64,000 nucleotides of DNA from Vibrio sinaloensis DSM 21326 (lineage in GTDB: Bacteria > Pseudomonadota > Gammaproteobacteria > Enterobacterales > Vibrionaceae), in NCBI RefSeq assembly GCF_000189275.1, contig NZ_AEVT01000018.1, positions 291,554 through 355,553 of the forward strand. The letters are read 5' to 3'. Numbering within the stretch: the stretch's first letter is position 1; every line of letters begins with the position of its first letter. Made by a program: the position numbers and the translations under genes. This document shows positions 27,140 to 35,651 of this stretch, piece after piece. Under the pieces are notes generated by a model that made no database searches, was not told where the DNA came from, and saw only the letters and a list, made by a program, of their open reading frames with translations.

Positions 27140-28969
27140 CTAATTCAGTTCGCGAACCACTCGGAAGCCGAGATAGTTAGAGGCGGCAAATGTCGACAAA
27201 ATGAGTTGTTGATCGGCTGCGGCCATATCTGGAGAGAAGTTCCAGGCTCCGCCTTTTGCAACACCGCTTGAACCATTCGTCCATTGCCACACGTTACCGA
27301 CCGCATCGTACATGCCGAGTTTGTTTGGTGCGAACGCACTGACTGGCGCAGTACTGACGTTAGACCAAGGCGTGCCGCTCCAACCGGTATTGGCTTTGCC
27401 AGTTTTGAATGAGTTGCCCCACCAGTATTTGTTTTGGCTACCCGCGCGAGCCGCAATTTCCCACTCTTGAGCGGTTGGCAGGCGGTATTTAGCGCCTGTT
27501 TGTCGACTGAGCCATTTTGCGTAAGCTTTGGCATCATTTTGGCTAACACAAACGACAGGTGAGTTTGGATACTGTTTGAAACCTGGTTTTTGCCAGCTGC
27601 TTTTAGACATTGGTGTGACTTCGCCGTCAATCAAAGCAGTACAGGTATTTTTAAGTTCGGCGTCAGTTTGATACTTTGTCTGTTCGATAAAGGTTCGGAA
27701 CTGGCTGACCGTAACAGGAGTGGCGCCGATACCGAAAGCATGATCAAGGTTAACTGACTCTGAGGCGTTTTGACCTATCTTATATTGGCCCTTCAAAACA
27801 GTAATCATTTCAGGCGCTTTGCTGCCGTTAGATAGCGAATCTGCAAATTTGTCACCTGAACGAGGCTTATTGGTACGCTCTTTGAGTTGGGCGCGAACAG
27901 AGTAGTCAGATTTTACGACAACGCTCTTGCTGAAAGGGTAATAGCCATCTTTTTCGACTAAAATTGTATGCTCGCCGATAGGTAACATCACTTCTACAGG
28001 CGTTGAGCCGTAAGAAACGCCGTCGATAAGAACGCGATCGTCGTAGAGGTTTGAGCCAACGGTTACATTCACCCATGCCACCTCTTGTTGAAGGGCTGGT
28101 GACTCGCCATTGTGTCTACCACCACGAGTTAAGCAGTATTGCTTGTCTAAGTTCAGAAGACGACAAGCAGTGGTGCGATCAGGACGTGATTCCAAATCTA
28201 CATCCATCAAGCTACGGTAACGCATACCGTCGTAGAAACCGCTTTCTAGGGTTTGATGGTCTATAACGTGGATGCTAATCGATGCTCTGTGAAGGTTCGT
28301 TTTGACAACGTTAGATTCTGAAAGTTGATCAATCAGAGATAAACGAAACTCTTTGACCGCTTTTTGCAAAGCAAGCTCTTTGGTTTGATTTTCACATTGC
28401 GCCAAGGTCATTGAGTCGGCACAGCGATTGGTAAAGCTCACTGAGATTTTCTTGTTTTGGTTAAGCTCTTGGGTCAAACGCTCAGCTCGTGCGCTGTATT
28501 TAGCCGTCTCGAGATTTTCAATTAAACGGCGAATCGTTTTGATTTCAGCGCGTTTAGTATCAAGATCGGCTTGCAGTTCGGATAAACGATGTTCCGCTGC
28601 TAGTGTTTGCTCTTGGTTGTTCTTAACCGCCTGCCAGGCATCTTGATAGGCCGCTTGAGAAGTCGCGATATCGATATTCGGATCGTTAATCATCCGTTCA
28701 TAATCACGTTTAAGCTTAGCTTTAGAGTCTTCGAATCCTTTTGCGAGCGTTTTCGCTTCTGATCTTAGGCGAGTAATCTCACTTTGTTGCTCGTTAACTA
28801 GGGCTTGTTGTCCATCCCTGAACTGCTCAAAAGTCACCAACTCCGAATGCTTGGTAAATATCTGGTCATCGATTTCCATCAATGATTGTGGCGCTTCTTG
28901 TGCTACAGCATACGACGCCATCAAGGTCGGAGATAATGCTAGCAAAAGGGTCGATAAACCGAATCGCAT
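27140..28969 (-). CDS. Exported coiled-coil / PEGA / FGE-sulfatase-like protein
   Basis: 609 residues. Signal peptide MRFGLSTLLLALSPTLMASYAVA, coiled coil (about 30-190), a Cys-rich middle with TNRCADSMTLAQCENQ and TTACRLLNLDKQYCL, a PEGA domain (about 305-370, DRVLIDGVSYGSTPVEVMLP), then a formylglycine-generating-enzyme-like domain (about 400-605: RLPTAQEWEIAARAG, DAVGNVWQWTNG, KGGAWNFSP). The paired catalytic Cys of true FGE enzymes is absent, so this is probably a binding or structural domain. The frame extends to 29029, but the ATG at 28969 gives the signal peptide and lies after an upstream hairpin. It is a paralogue of the next gene upstream. Confidence 0.8.
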   Translation of the reverse strand: MRFGLSTLLLALSPTLMASYAVAQEAPQSLMEIDDQIFTKHSELVTFEQFRDGQQALVNEQQSEITRLRSEAKTLAKGFEDSKAKLKRDYERMINDPNIDIATSQAAYQDAWQAVKNNQEQTLAAEHRLSELQADLDTKRAEIKTIRRLIENLETAKYSARAERLTQELNQNKKISVSFTNRCADSMTLAQCENQTKELALQKAVKEFRLSLIDQLSESNVVKTNLHRASISIHVIDHQTLESGFYDGMRYRSLMDVDLESRPDRTTACRLLNLDKQYCLTRGGRHNGESPALQQEVAWVNVTVGSNLYDDRVLIDGVSYGSTPVEVMLPIGEHTILVEKDGYYPFSKSVVVKSDYSVRAQLKERTNKPRSGDKFADSLSNGSKAPEMITVLKGQYKIGQNASESVNLDHAFGIGATPVTVSQFRTFIEQTKYQTDAELKNTCTALIDGEVTPMSKSSWQKPGFKQYPNSPVVCVSQNDAKAYAKWLSRQTGAKYRLPTAQEWEIAARAGSQNKYWWGNSFKTGKANTGWSGTPWSNVSTAPVSAFAPNKLGMYDAVGNVWQWTNGSSGVAKGGAWNFSPDMAAADQQLILSTFAASNYLGFRVVRELN

Positions 28970-29020
28970 TGTCTTTCTTCTACATCCAAAAAATTGAGTT
29001 AATTGGCTCATTCTAAACGA

Positions 29021-29089
29021 AAACGCCACCTTGATCTCAAATTATCATTAGATAACGTAGAATCAAAGTGGCGTTTTTATTCATCTTTG
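29021..29089 (-). terminator. Hairpin between the two PEGA genes
   Basis: Outer stem AAACGCCAC (29021-29029) / GTGGCGTTT (29078-29086) plus inner TTGAT/ATCAA (29031-29035 with 29072-29076). It lies between the upstream gene's stop and the chosen start of the downstream one. It could act as terminator or attenuator on the minus strand. Confidence 0.6.
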
Positions 29090-29116
29090 TGAATTGTGTT
29101 GGTCTTTTAGTCAATA

Positions 29117-30211
29117 TCACCCGTTTGGACGAAGTTTTACCCACACCGTGTCATTAGAGTTAATGGTGATGATGCGGTTGTAAGACTGGAAGCCATTTTT
29201 CGATACGGTAACCTGGTGTTGACCTTTTGGTAGGACAACTTCGACTGGAGTACTACCGTAGCTGATACCATTGATCGTCACTGCATCATCGTATTGGTCT
29301 GAACGCACGGTCACGTTGACCCAGCTTTTATCAATCTTCTTATCTTTCTTTTTCACACTCTTCAGACAGTAGCGATTCGACACATTCAACAATTGACATG
29401 CTGCGGCCTTATCTGGGCGAGCGCGTAACTGCGCTTGAATCTGGGTAAAGTACTGATTAGATCCTTCGAAGCTTGAACGCACAATCTGAGATTCTTGAAC
29501 TATCACGTTAAGTTGAACGTCTTTCGCATTTTGCTTAGCAACGTGTGACTCTGTGACATTGTCAAGTAACTGAGATTTAAAGATTTTTACCGCTTTCTGC
29601 TTGGTTAGGTATTGGCCTTGATTAGAACACTCACCCAAGGTCATGGTCGCAGAACAGGTGGTGGTGTAGCTGGTCTCAAGTACGCTGCTATCTCGAAGTT
29701 CACGGTTTAAGCGTTTGACGCGTGCATCAACCTTTTGCTCCTTCAGGTAAGAGAACTCAGATTTCAGTCTTGCCTGTTTCTGTTTCACGGAGGCAACACG
29801 CATTTCGCTTTCAGTGATCGCTTGTTTGTTTTCCAACAAGGCTTTTTGTGTCTCTTTGACGGATGCCCAAGATTGACGGTAATCATTTTGATAGGAGGCA
29901 AGGTCTAGCTCTGGATCTTCTAAAAGACGAGTATATTGGGTATCCAAAGCGGCTTTCGCACGGTCACGCTTAGCCATCAACTCCTGCTCACTGCGTTGCA
30001 GGCGATTATATTCACTCTGAAGCTGTTGGAGTTGTTCTGCTTCTGCGCTGTACTCAGTAGACATCGAATCCAGCTCAGATTGCTTATGTTTAATTTTACT
30101 TTCGATTGCGGTAACAGGGTCTGACGAGGCAGATTCTTCCGCAAGTGTAGAAGTCGAAACCCAAAAAGGGGTTAGCGCTAACAATAGCGCTGGGATGCGA
30201 CGTTTGTTCAT
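29117..30211 (-). CDS. Exported coiled-coil protein with C-terminal PEGA domain
   Basis: 364 residues. Signal peptide from MNKRRIPALLLALTPFWVSTSTLAEE, long coiled coil (about 30-190, Gln/Glu/Lys rich), Cys motifs TTCSATMTLGECSNQ and AACQLLNVSNRYCL, and a PEGA domain (about 295-360, DAVTINGISYGSTPVEVVLP). The same order and motifs occur in the downstream gene, which adds an FGE-like domain, so the two arose by duplication. The start was set at ATG 30211 with AGGGA upstream; the first in-frame TTG is five codons earlier. The function is unknown; a periplasmic or cell-wall role is inferred from the signal peptide and PEGA domain. Confidence 0.8.
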   Translation of the reverse strand: MNKRRIPALLLALTPFWVSTSTLAEESASSDPVTAIESKIKHKQSELDSMSTEYSAEAEQLQQLQSEYNRLQRSEQELMAKRDRAKAALDTQYTRLLEDPELDLASYQNDYRQSWASVKETQKALLENKQAITESEMRVASVKQKQARLKSEFSYLKEQKVDARVKRLNRELRDSSVLETSYTTTCSATMTLGECSNQGQYLTKQKAVKIFKSQLLDNVTESHVAKQNAKDVQLNVIVQESQIVRSSFEGSNQYFTQIQAQLRARPDKAAACQLLNVSNRYCLKSVKKKDKKIDKSWVNVTVRSDQYDDAVTINGISYGSTPVEVVLPKGQHQVTVSKNGFQSYNRIITINSNDTVWVKLRPNG

Positions 30212-30720
30212 AAGTCCCTGCAACAAAAATGTTTAATTCATTAACTCTCAAAAAATCGAACGATACTCACTGGCCTATAAGGGATAGACAACCACAGCCA
30301 AAATCCGAACGATGATCAAGACAAACCAATGACACTCCTTTGTGCGTTTGCCTTTAAGAGAGTTTGATTTCGTCCTATCTAGCCACGCGTGGCTAAACTC
30401 AGCCTGAGATTCTACCACAAGTTTTAAGAAAATCAGGAGTGTGCACAGGCCATTCTGTGCGTATTGACGAAATATTCAAGTGACAAATACCAATCTGTAT
30501 CCATCTTTGCTCTAGAAGTGACATTGACCGTAAATTATGTGCACTTGATCATTCTTCCGGGGGAAGTCATTAACAATATTTAACCTCTAAGTAACGGAGA
30601 ACGAACGAGAAATTGCACCAAAGGATATGCAATGGGTTGGTTTTAGCTTAGAGAGCTTTCGACAAATGATAGTTTTGTTATACCATTTGACTTAATCACA
30701 CTCCTATTGCTTGGGTTTAT
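30212..30720. other. 509-base intergenic region before the put cluster
   Basis: No convincing gene. It contains a perfect 16-base palindrome TAGCCACGCGTGGCTA at 30380-30395. It presumably holds the promoters of the PEGA pair (minus) and of the AraC regulator (plus). Several AT-rich -10-like sequences precede 30720 but none stands out. Confidence 0.5.
30380..30395. repeat. Perfect 16-base palindrome
   Basis: TAGCCACGCGTGGCTA is self-complementary over its full length, in a divergent intergenic region. It could be a regulator site; a cruciform terminator is less likely because no T tract follows. Confidence 0.5.
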
Positions 30721-31536
30721 ATGACTCCTCCTCTAAAGCCGTTAATTACGCCAGAAGCCGCTAATGTACGCCGTCCAAAACCGGCTGAGCTAGTGACGCT
30801 TCCTTCCTACATGGACTGTCATGATCACAGTTATACTCAGATAGTGATCGGTCTAAAAGGGCAGGCGGAGTTTGAAGTGAATGGTTATGGAAACTTTGTT
30901 GGTCCAGGTCAAGGATGTGTTGTGACCTCGGGATCTGGTCATGCCTTTGGCGGTGTGGTTGATCAGTCTGACATCCTAGTACTTAACATGCCAGTAGCCA
31001 GCGACGATGATCCATTAATGCTCAAGAAACTTAATGAGCTTAATCGCCAAGATACCTATTTTCAGCTTGATGGGCAGATCCAAAAGCTGATTCAAATGTT
31101 GGTTGCGGAAATGCAATCAAGTCCAGAAGATTTACTCTTGAGCCGAGCGTGTAACGATACGGTTATTGCGCTGCTGCATCGCCATATGTCTGCGTTTGAA
31201 ACCTTACGTAAAGAGTCTCGCTTCGATTTGGATGCGATCGATCGATACATAGAGCAGAATCTTAGCCACAAGATCAGCGTAGCTCAGCTCGCAGGCAGTG
31301 TGTTTCTTGGAGAGAGTCAGTTTCATAATCTGTTTAAAGAGCAAATGGGCATCACCCCTCACCAATACGTGCTCGGCAAGCGAATCGATATGGCGAAACA
31401 GTTGATTGCTCAGGGCAATCTGTCGCTTGGGCAAGTCGCCGAGCTAACAGGCTTCTCGGGTCAAAGCACTTTCACGCATACGTTTTCACGTCTACAAGGG
31501 ATTTCACCCTCCGCATATAAGAAAAGAATTGGTTAA
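30721..31536 (+). CDS. AraC-family regulator, probable regulator of proline use
   Basis: 271 residues. An N-terminal cupin-like sensing domain (about 25-100, with HDHSYTQIVIGLKGQAEFEV) precedes a C-terminal AraC DNA-binding domain (about 170-270): two HTH motifs, ISVAQLAGSVFLGESQFHNL and LSLGQVAELTGFSGQSTFTH, ending GISPSAYKKR. It lies directly upstream of putA on the same strand with a 187-base gap. Because this PutA lacks the N-terminal ribbon-helix-helix repressor domain of E. coli PutA, an external regulator such as this is expected. The link is inferred from position. Confidence 0.85.
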   Translation: MTPPLKPLITPEAANVRRPKPAELVTLPSYMDCHDHSYTQIVIGLKGQAEFEVNGYGNFVGPGQGCVVTSGSGHAFGGVVDQSDILVLNMPVASDDDPLMLKKLNELNRQDTYFQLDGQIQKLIQMLVAEMQSSPEDLLLSRACNDTVIALLHRHMSAFETLRKESRFDLDAIDRYIEQNLSHKISVAQLAGSVFLGESQFHNLFKEQMGITPHQYVLGKRIDMAKQLIAQGNLSLGQVAELTGFSGQSTFTHTFSRLQGISPSAYKKRIG

Positions 31537-31723
31537 ATCTGCAAATATAAACCGAATATAATATTGCTTATTTTGATGTGACTCTGTATTTGTTTTGTTA
31601 AAAAACAGAGTTTTTAGCAAAAAGCTCGGAGTTTTTGACAAGTATTCCTCACGCGCTCAAAATACACTGCATGCCATTGTAGGAAACCTGCACGATTGTC
31701 AGGTGTGAGATTGAGGAAAACGC

Positions 31724-34700
31724 ATGTTTACAGCAACTGATGTGTTGAATGCTGAGTTCGTTGAGCAACCGCTCGATAAACTTTGGTCACTGATCTCGCC
31801 ACTATATATGGTGGACGAATCACAATGGCTAGAACAACTGTTGCCTTTGGCGATGCCAACTGACGCTGAGAAAGCGCAAATTACCAATAAAACCACAGAG
31901 CTAATTGAAGCGATTCGCGCGGATAAGAAGTCGATCCAAATGATTGATGCCTTGCTGCTTGAGTACAGCTTAGATACGCAAGAAGGGATTTTATTGATGT
32001 GTCTGGCGGAAGCCTTGATGCGTATTCCTGACTCAGCGACTGCGGACGCTTTGATCCGCGATAAGCTTAGTGTTGCTGACTGGAAGTCCCACCTGAAAAA
32101 TTCAGATTCTGTGTTTGTTAACGCCTCGACATGGGGATTGATGTTAACCGGTAAGGTGGTCGGTCTATCTGAAGAGGAATCACAAAGCCCGGTGAGTGCA
32201 GTTAATCGCTTGGTGAATAAGATGTCAGAGCCAGTGATTCGTAAAGCGATGCACCAAGCGATGAAGGTGATGGGCCACCAATTCGTATTGGGTCGCAGTA
32301 TTGCTGAAGCACAGAAAAATGGTCGTTCAAACCGCGATAACGGCTTTACTTACTCTTATGACATGCTGGGTGAAGCTGCACTGACCACGGCAGACGCCAA
32401 TAAGTACTTTAAAGATTACTTAATGGCGATTGAAGCGGTCGGCCGAGACACTTATGGTCTTGATACTAGCCCTGCGCCATCGGTATCCATCAAGCTTTCT
32501 GCACTTCACCCGCGTTATGAAGTAGCAAATGAAGAGCGTGTGCTTACCGAGCTTCACGATACGCTACTGCAGCTTTTACGTCGCGCAGTCGAGTTAGATG
32601 TAGCCATTACGATTGATGCTGAAGAAGCGGATCGCCTAGAGCTATCCTTGAAACTGTTTGAAAAAGTTTACCGCAACGAACTAGTGAAGGGCTGGGGTAA
32701 GTTTGGTCTGGTTGTTCAAGCGTACTCAAAACGTGCGCTACCGGTATTGGTTTGGTTGAACGGTTTGGCGAAACAGCAAGGGGACCTGATCCCGTTGCGT
32801 TTGGTAAAAGGGGCTTACTGGGATAGCGAAATAAAGTGGTCACAGCAAGCGGGCTACGACAACTACCCTGTATACACGCGTAAAGAAGCAACCGATGTTG
32901 CTTATCTGGCCTGCGCGAAATTCCTTTTGAGTGACAACGTACGCGGCAATATTTTCCCTCAATTTGCTAGCCATAATGCCCAAACGGTAACCTCGATTGC
33001 GGTAATGGCGCAGCACAAAGATTACGAATTCCAACGTCTACACGGCATGGGTGATTCTCTCTACAATCACGCGAAAGCGGCTTATGACCAATCTGTTCGC
33101 ATCTATGCACCTGTCGGCAGTCATAAAGATTTGCTGCCATACCTTGTGCGTCGTTTACTAGAAAATGGTGCGAATAGCTCATTTGTCCATCGCTTGGTTG
33201 ATGCTCGTTGCCCGGTTGAAACGCTGACTCAGCACCCAGTAGATATGCTCAAAGCTTTCGATACGCTTAACAACACGCAAATCCCATTGCCGCCAGCGGT
33301 GTTCCCAGAGCGTAAGAATGCGCTGGGTGTCAATATTGATATCGAGAGCGAAGCAAAGCCATTTGAAGCTGAGGTTGAACGTTTCCTTGATAAGCAATGG
33401 CAAGCGGCGCCGATCATTAATGGGCACGATTATGCCGAAAGCATGATCAAGGAAAACGTCAATGTAGAAACCGTTAAAGCGCCTTATGACCGCCGTATCG
33501 AAGTTGGACAGATTGCTTTTGCTACCCTTGATCATGTTTCCGAAGCGATTGAAGGCGCGCAAAGCGCATTCGCATCTTGGCAGGCGACCCCCGCTGTAGA
33601 GAGAGGTGAAAAGCTTGAAGCCTTAGCCGATTTATTAGAGACCCATTTGGCTGAGCTAGTAGCGATTTGCCACCTTGAAGCAGGTAAAACCATTCACGAT
33701 AGTATCGACGAAGTGCGTGAGGCGGTTGATTTCTGTCGCTATTACGCGAAGCAAGTCAATGCGCTAGGTGAGTTGTCTATCACTGGTTTTGATGGTGAAA
33801 CACGCCGTGTTGCTCGTCAAGGCCGTGGTGTGTTCGTTTGTATCAGCCCTTGGAACTTCCCACTGGCGATTTTCCTTGGTCAGGTGACCGCAGCCTTGGT
33901 AGCGGGCAACACGGTAGTCGCTAAGCCTGCAGAGCAAACCAGCTTGATTGCTGCGCGCGCTATTGAGTTGATGTCACAAGCTGGCTTCCCGGCAGGTACT
34001 GTTCAGTTATTGCCAGGTCGCGGAGCTGAAATTGGCTCGGCGTTGACTTCTCATCCTGCCATCGCTGGTGTTGCCTTTACCGGTTCAACGGCTACTGCTC
34101 AGCGAATCAATCAAACGCTAGCCGAACGTGATGCTGCACCTGTTCCGTTTATCGCCGAGACCGGCGGTCAGAATGCGATGATCGTCGACAGTACCGCGTT
34201 ACCAGAGCAAGTGGTACGTGATGTCATTCGTTCAGCATTCGCGTCTGCAGGTCAGCGCTGTAGTGCTCTTCGTGTTCTCTACGTTCAGGAAGACATCGCG
34301 GATCGCATTGTTGCGCTCATCCAAGGTGCAATGCAGGAATTATCCGTTGGTAAACCATATCTTCATTCAACCGATGTCGGCCCTGTGATTGACGCGGGTG
34401 CGAAAGCGAAGCTGATGAAGCACATTGAGTTGATGACAGAGACTGAGAAAAAAGTCGCGCAACTGCCATTAACAGAAGAACATGAACATGGCGATTTTGT
34501 TGCGCCATCGGCATTTGAGATCCGAGATATCTCTTGTTTGAAAGAAGAGCAGTTTGGTCCAATCCTGCACATTGTTCGTTTTAAAGCGAGTGAATTGCAC
34601 CAGATTGTTGATCAAATCAACCAGACAGGGTTTGGCTTGACCATGGGTATTCATAGTCGCAACGAGACAACCTACCGTTGGATTGAGAAACATGCTCGAG

Positions 34701-34843
34701 TAGGTAACTGCTACATCAACCGTGACCAAGTCGGCGCGGTGGTCGGTGTACAACCATTTGGCGGCCAAGGCTTGTCTGGTACAGGCCCTAAAGCGGGTGG
34801 TCCACACTACCTATTCCGTTTTACTCAAACACAATTTTCTTAA
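31724..34843 (+). CDS. putA: Bifunctional proline dehydrogenase / P5C dehydrogenase
   Basis: 1039 residues. Oxidises proline to glutamate in two steps. The N-terminal PRODH barrel (about 140-480) shows SIKLSALHPRYE, TIDAEEADRLELSL and RLVKGAYWDSEIK for FAD and substrate binding. The aldehyde dehydrogenase domain (about 560-1035) has ISPWNFPLAIFLGQ, FTGSTATA, catalytic Glu in IAETGGQNAMIVD and catalytic Cys in AFASAGQRCSALRVLYVQ. It lacks the DNA-binding N-terminus. It stops at EFSQTQ-type ALDH end (FRFTQTQFS), without the extra C-terminal ALDH-superfamily domain of long PutA proteins; that domain is encoded by the next gene. Confidence 0.95.
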   Translation: MFTATDVLNAEFVEQPLDKLWSLISPLYMVDESQWLEQLLPLAMPTDAEKAQITNKTTELIEAIRADKKSIQMIDALLLEYSLDTQEGILLMCLAEALMRIPDSATADALIRDKLSVADWKSHLKNSDSVFVNASTWGLMLTGKVVGLSEEESQSPVSAVNRLVNKMSEPVIRKAMHQAMKVMGHQFVLGRSIAEAQKNGRSNRDNGFTYSYDMLGEAALTTADANKYFKDYLMAIEAVGRDTYGLDTSPAPSVSIKLSALHPRYEVANEERVLTELHDTLLQLLRRAVELDVAITIDAEEADRLELSLKLFEKVYRNELVKGWGKFGLVVQAYSKRALPVLVWLNGLAKQQGDLIPLRLVKGAYWDSEIKWSQQAGYDNYPVYTRKEATDVAYLACAKFLLSDNVRGNIFPQFASHNAQTVTSIAVMAQHKDYEFQRLHGMGDSLYNHAKAAYDQSVRIYAPVGSHKDLLPYLVRRLLENGANSSFVHRLVDARCPVETLTQHPVDMLKAFDTLNNTQIPLPPAVFPERKNALGVNIDIESEAKPFEAEVERFLDKQWQAAPIINGHDYAESMIKENVNVETVKAPYDRRIEVGQIAFATLDHVSEAIEGAQSAFASWQATPAVERGEKLEALADLLETHLAELVAICHLEAGKTIHDSIDEVREAVDFCRYYAKQVNALGELSITGFDGETRRVARQGRGVFVCISPWNFPLAIFLGQVTAALVAGNTVVAKPAEQTSLIAARAIELMSQAGFPAGTVQLLPGRGAEIGSALTSHPAIAGVAFTGSTATAQRINQTLAERDAAPVPFIAETGGQNAMIVDSTALPEQVVRDVIRSAFASAGQRCSALRVLYVQEDIADRIVALIQGAMQELSVGKPYLHSTDVGPVIDAGAKAKLMKHIELMTETEKKVAQLPLTEEHEHGDFVAPSAFEIRDISCLKEEQFGPILHIVRFKASELHQIVDQINQTGFGLTMGIHSRNETTYRWIEKHARVGNCYINRDQVGAVVGVQPFGGQGLSGTGPKAGGPHYLFRFTQTQFS

Positions 34844-34863
34844 GCCAGAGCAGGAGATTGACC

Positions 34864-35562
34864 ATGGTTCATCAAGTAACTCGTTTTTCTGACGCTTTTT
34901 CAGCTTGGGAAAACTGGAATCTAACCAATTTTGATTCAAAAAGTGAGTGTTTACTAGCATTCAAACAATCACTTCAACAGGCAAAGCCAGAGCTAGCTGC
35001 AGTGGTGTCATACCATAATGAGCAAGCCTCTGCGCTGTTGGCTGAAACCCACCAACTGGTCGGTCCGACAGGTGAAACCAACGAGCTCTATACCGCAGGA
35101 CGCGGTGTCGCCGTTGTGATTCAAGACGACGACTCACAAAGTGGGAACAATGCTGTTGTTGCTCAAGTAACCGCAGCACTAATTGCAGGGAACAGTGTCA
35201 TCTTATGCAGTGATGACAAGGAACTTTGCAAACAACTTGAAGCTGCGTACACGCAGTCTTCACTGCCTACAAACCTAGTACAGTTTGCCTCATTAGATGC
35301 TTATCATCAGCTGCTGGAGTCAGATGTACGTAGTGTGGGATATGTAGGCAACACTGAGGTGGAACGTAGTATCAACCGTCAGTTAGCGAAACGTGACGGG
35401 GCGATTGTCGGTCTCGTTTCGGAAACGGATCTCGTGGCAACACCCGTTGCGCATGATCCACATTTATCGCTTCGCTTTATTACTGAGCGAACGAGAACAA
35501 TAAATATAACAGCAGTGGGTGGTAACGCGACCTTGCTTGAGCTGGGAAGCGAAGCCCACTAA
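34864..35562 (+). CDS. Stand-alone PutA C-terminal ALDH-superfamily domain
   Basis: 232 residues. A reduced ALDH-like Rossmann region (RGVAVVIQDDDS, TAALIAGNSVILCSDDKE, VGYVGNTEVERSINRQLAKR) without catalytic Cys or Glu, ending ERTRTINITAVGGNATLLEL. That tail resembles the conserved C-terminal motif of long (type B/C) PutA proteins, which closes the substrate tunnel and the P5C dehydrogenase site. It follows putA by 20 bases with its own AGGAG. PutA plus this protein together total about 1271 residues, the size of a fused long PutA. It probably binds PutA in trans. Often annotated simply as P5C dehydrogenase, which overstates it. Confidence 0.75.
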   Translation: MVHQVTRFSDAFSAWENWNLTNFDSKSECLLAFKQSLQQAKPELAAVVSYHNEQASALLAETHQLVGPTGETNELYTAGRGVAVVIQDDDSQSGNNAVVAQVTAALIAGNSVILCSDDKELCKQLEAAYTQSSLPTNLVQFASLDAYHQLLESDVRSVGYVGNTEVERSINRQLAKRDGAIVGLVSETDLVATPVAHDPHLSLRFITERTRTINITAVGGNATLLELGSEAH

Positions 35563-35651
35563 TCCTTTTCTGTGTTCGCCCCTATCACTATTAAACAATT
35601 ACAGATAGGGGCATTTAGGGAAGGCGATCTTTTACAAAGAGGACAAATCAC

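Noticed and set aside
27140..28969. Active formylglycine-generating enzyme
   Set aside because: The FGE-like domain lacks the catalytic Cys pair and no sulfatase gene is nearby.
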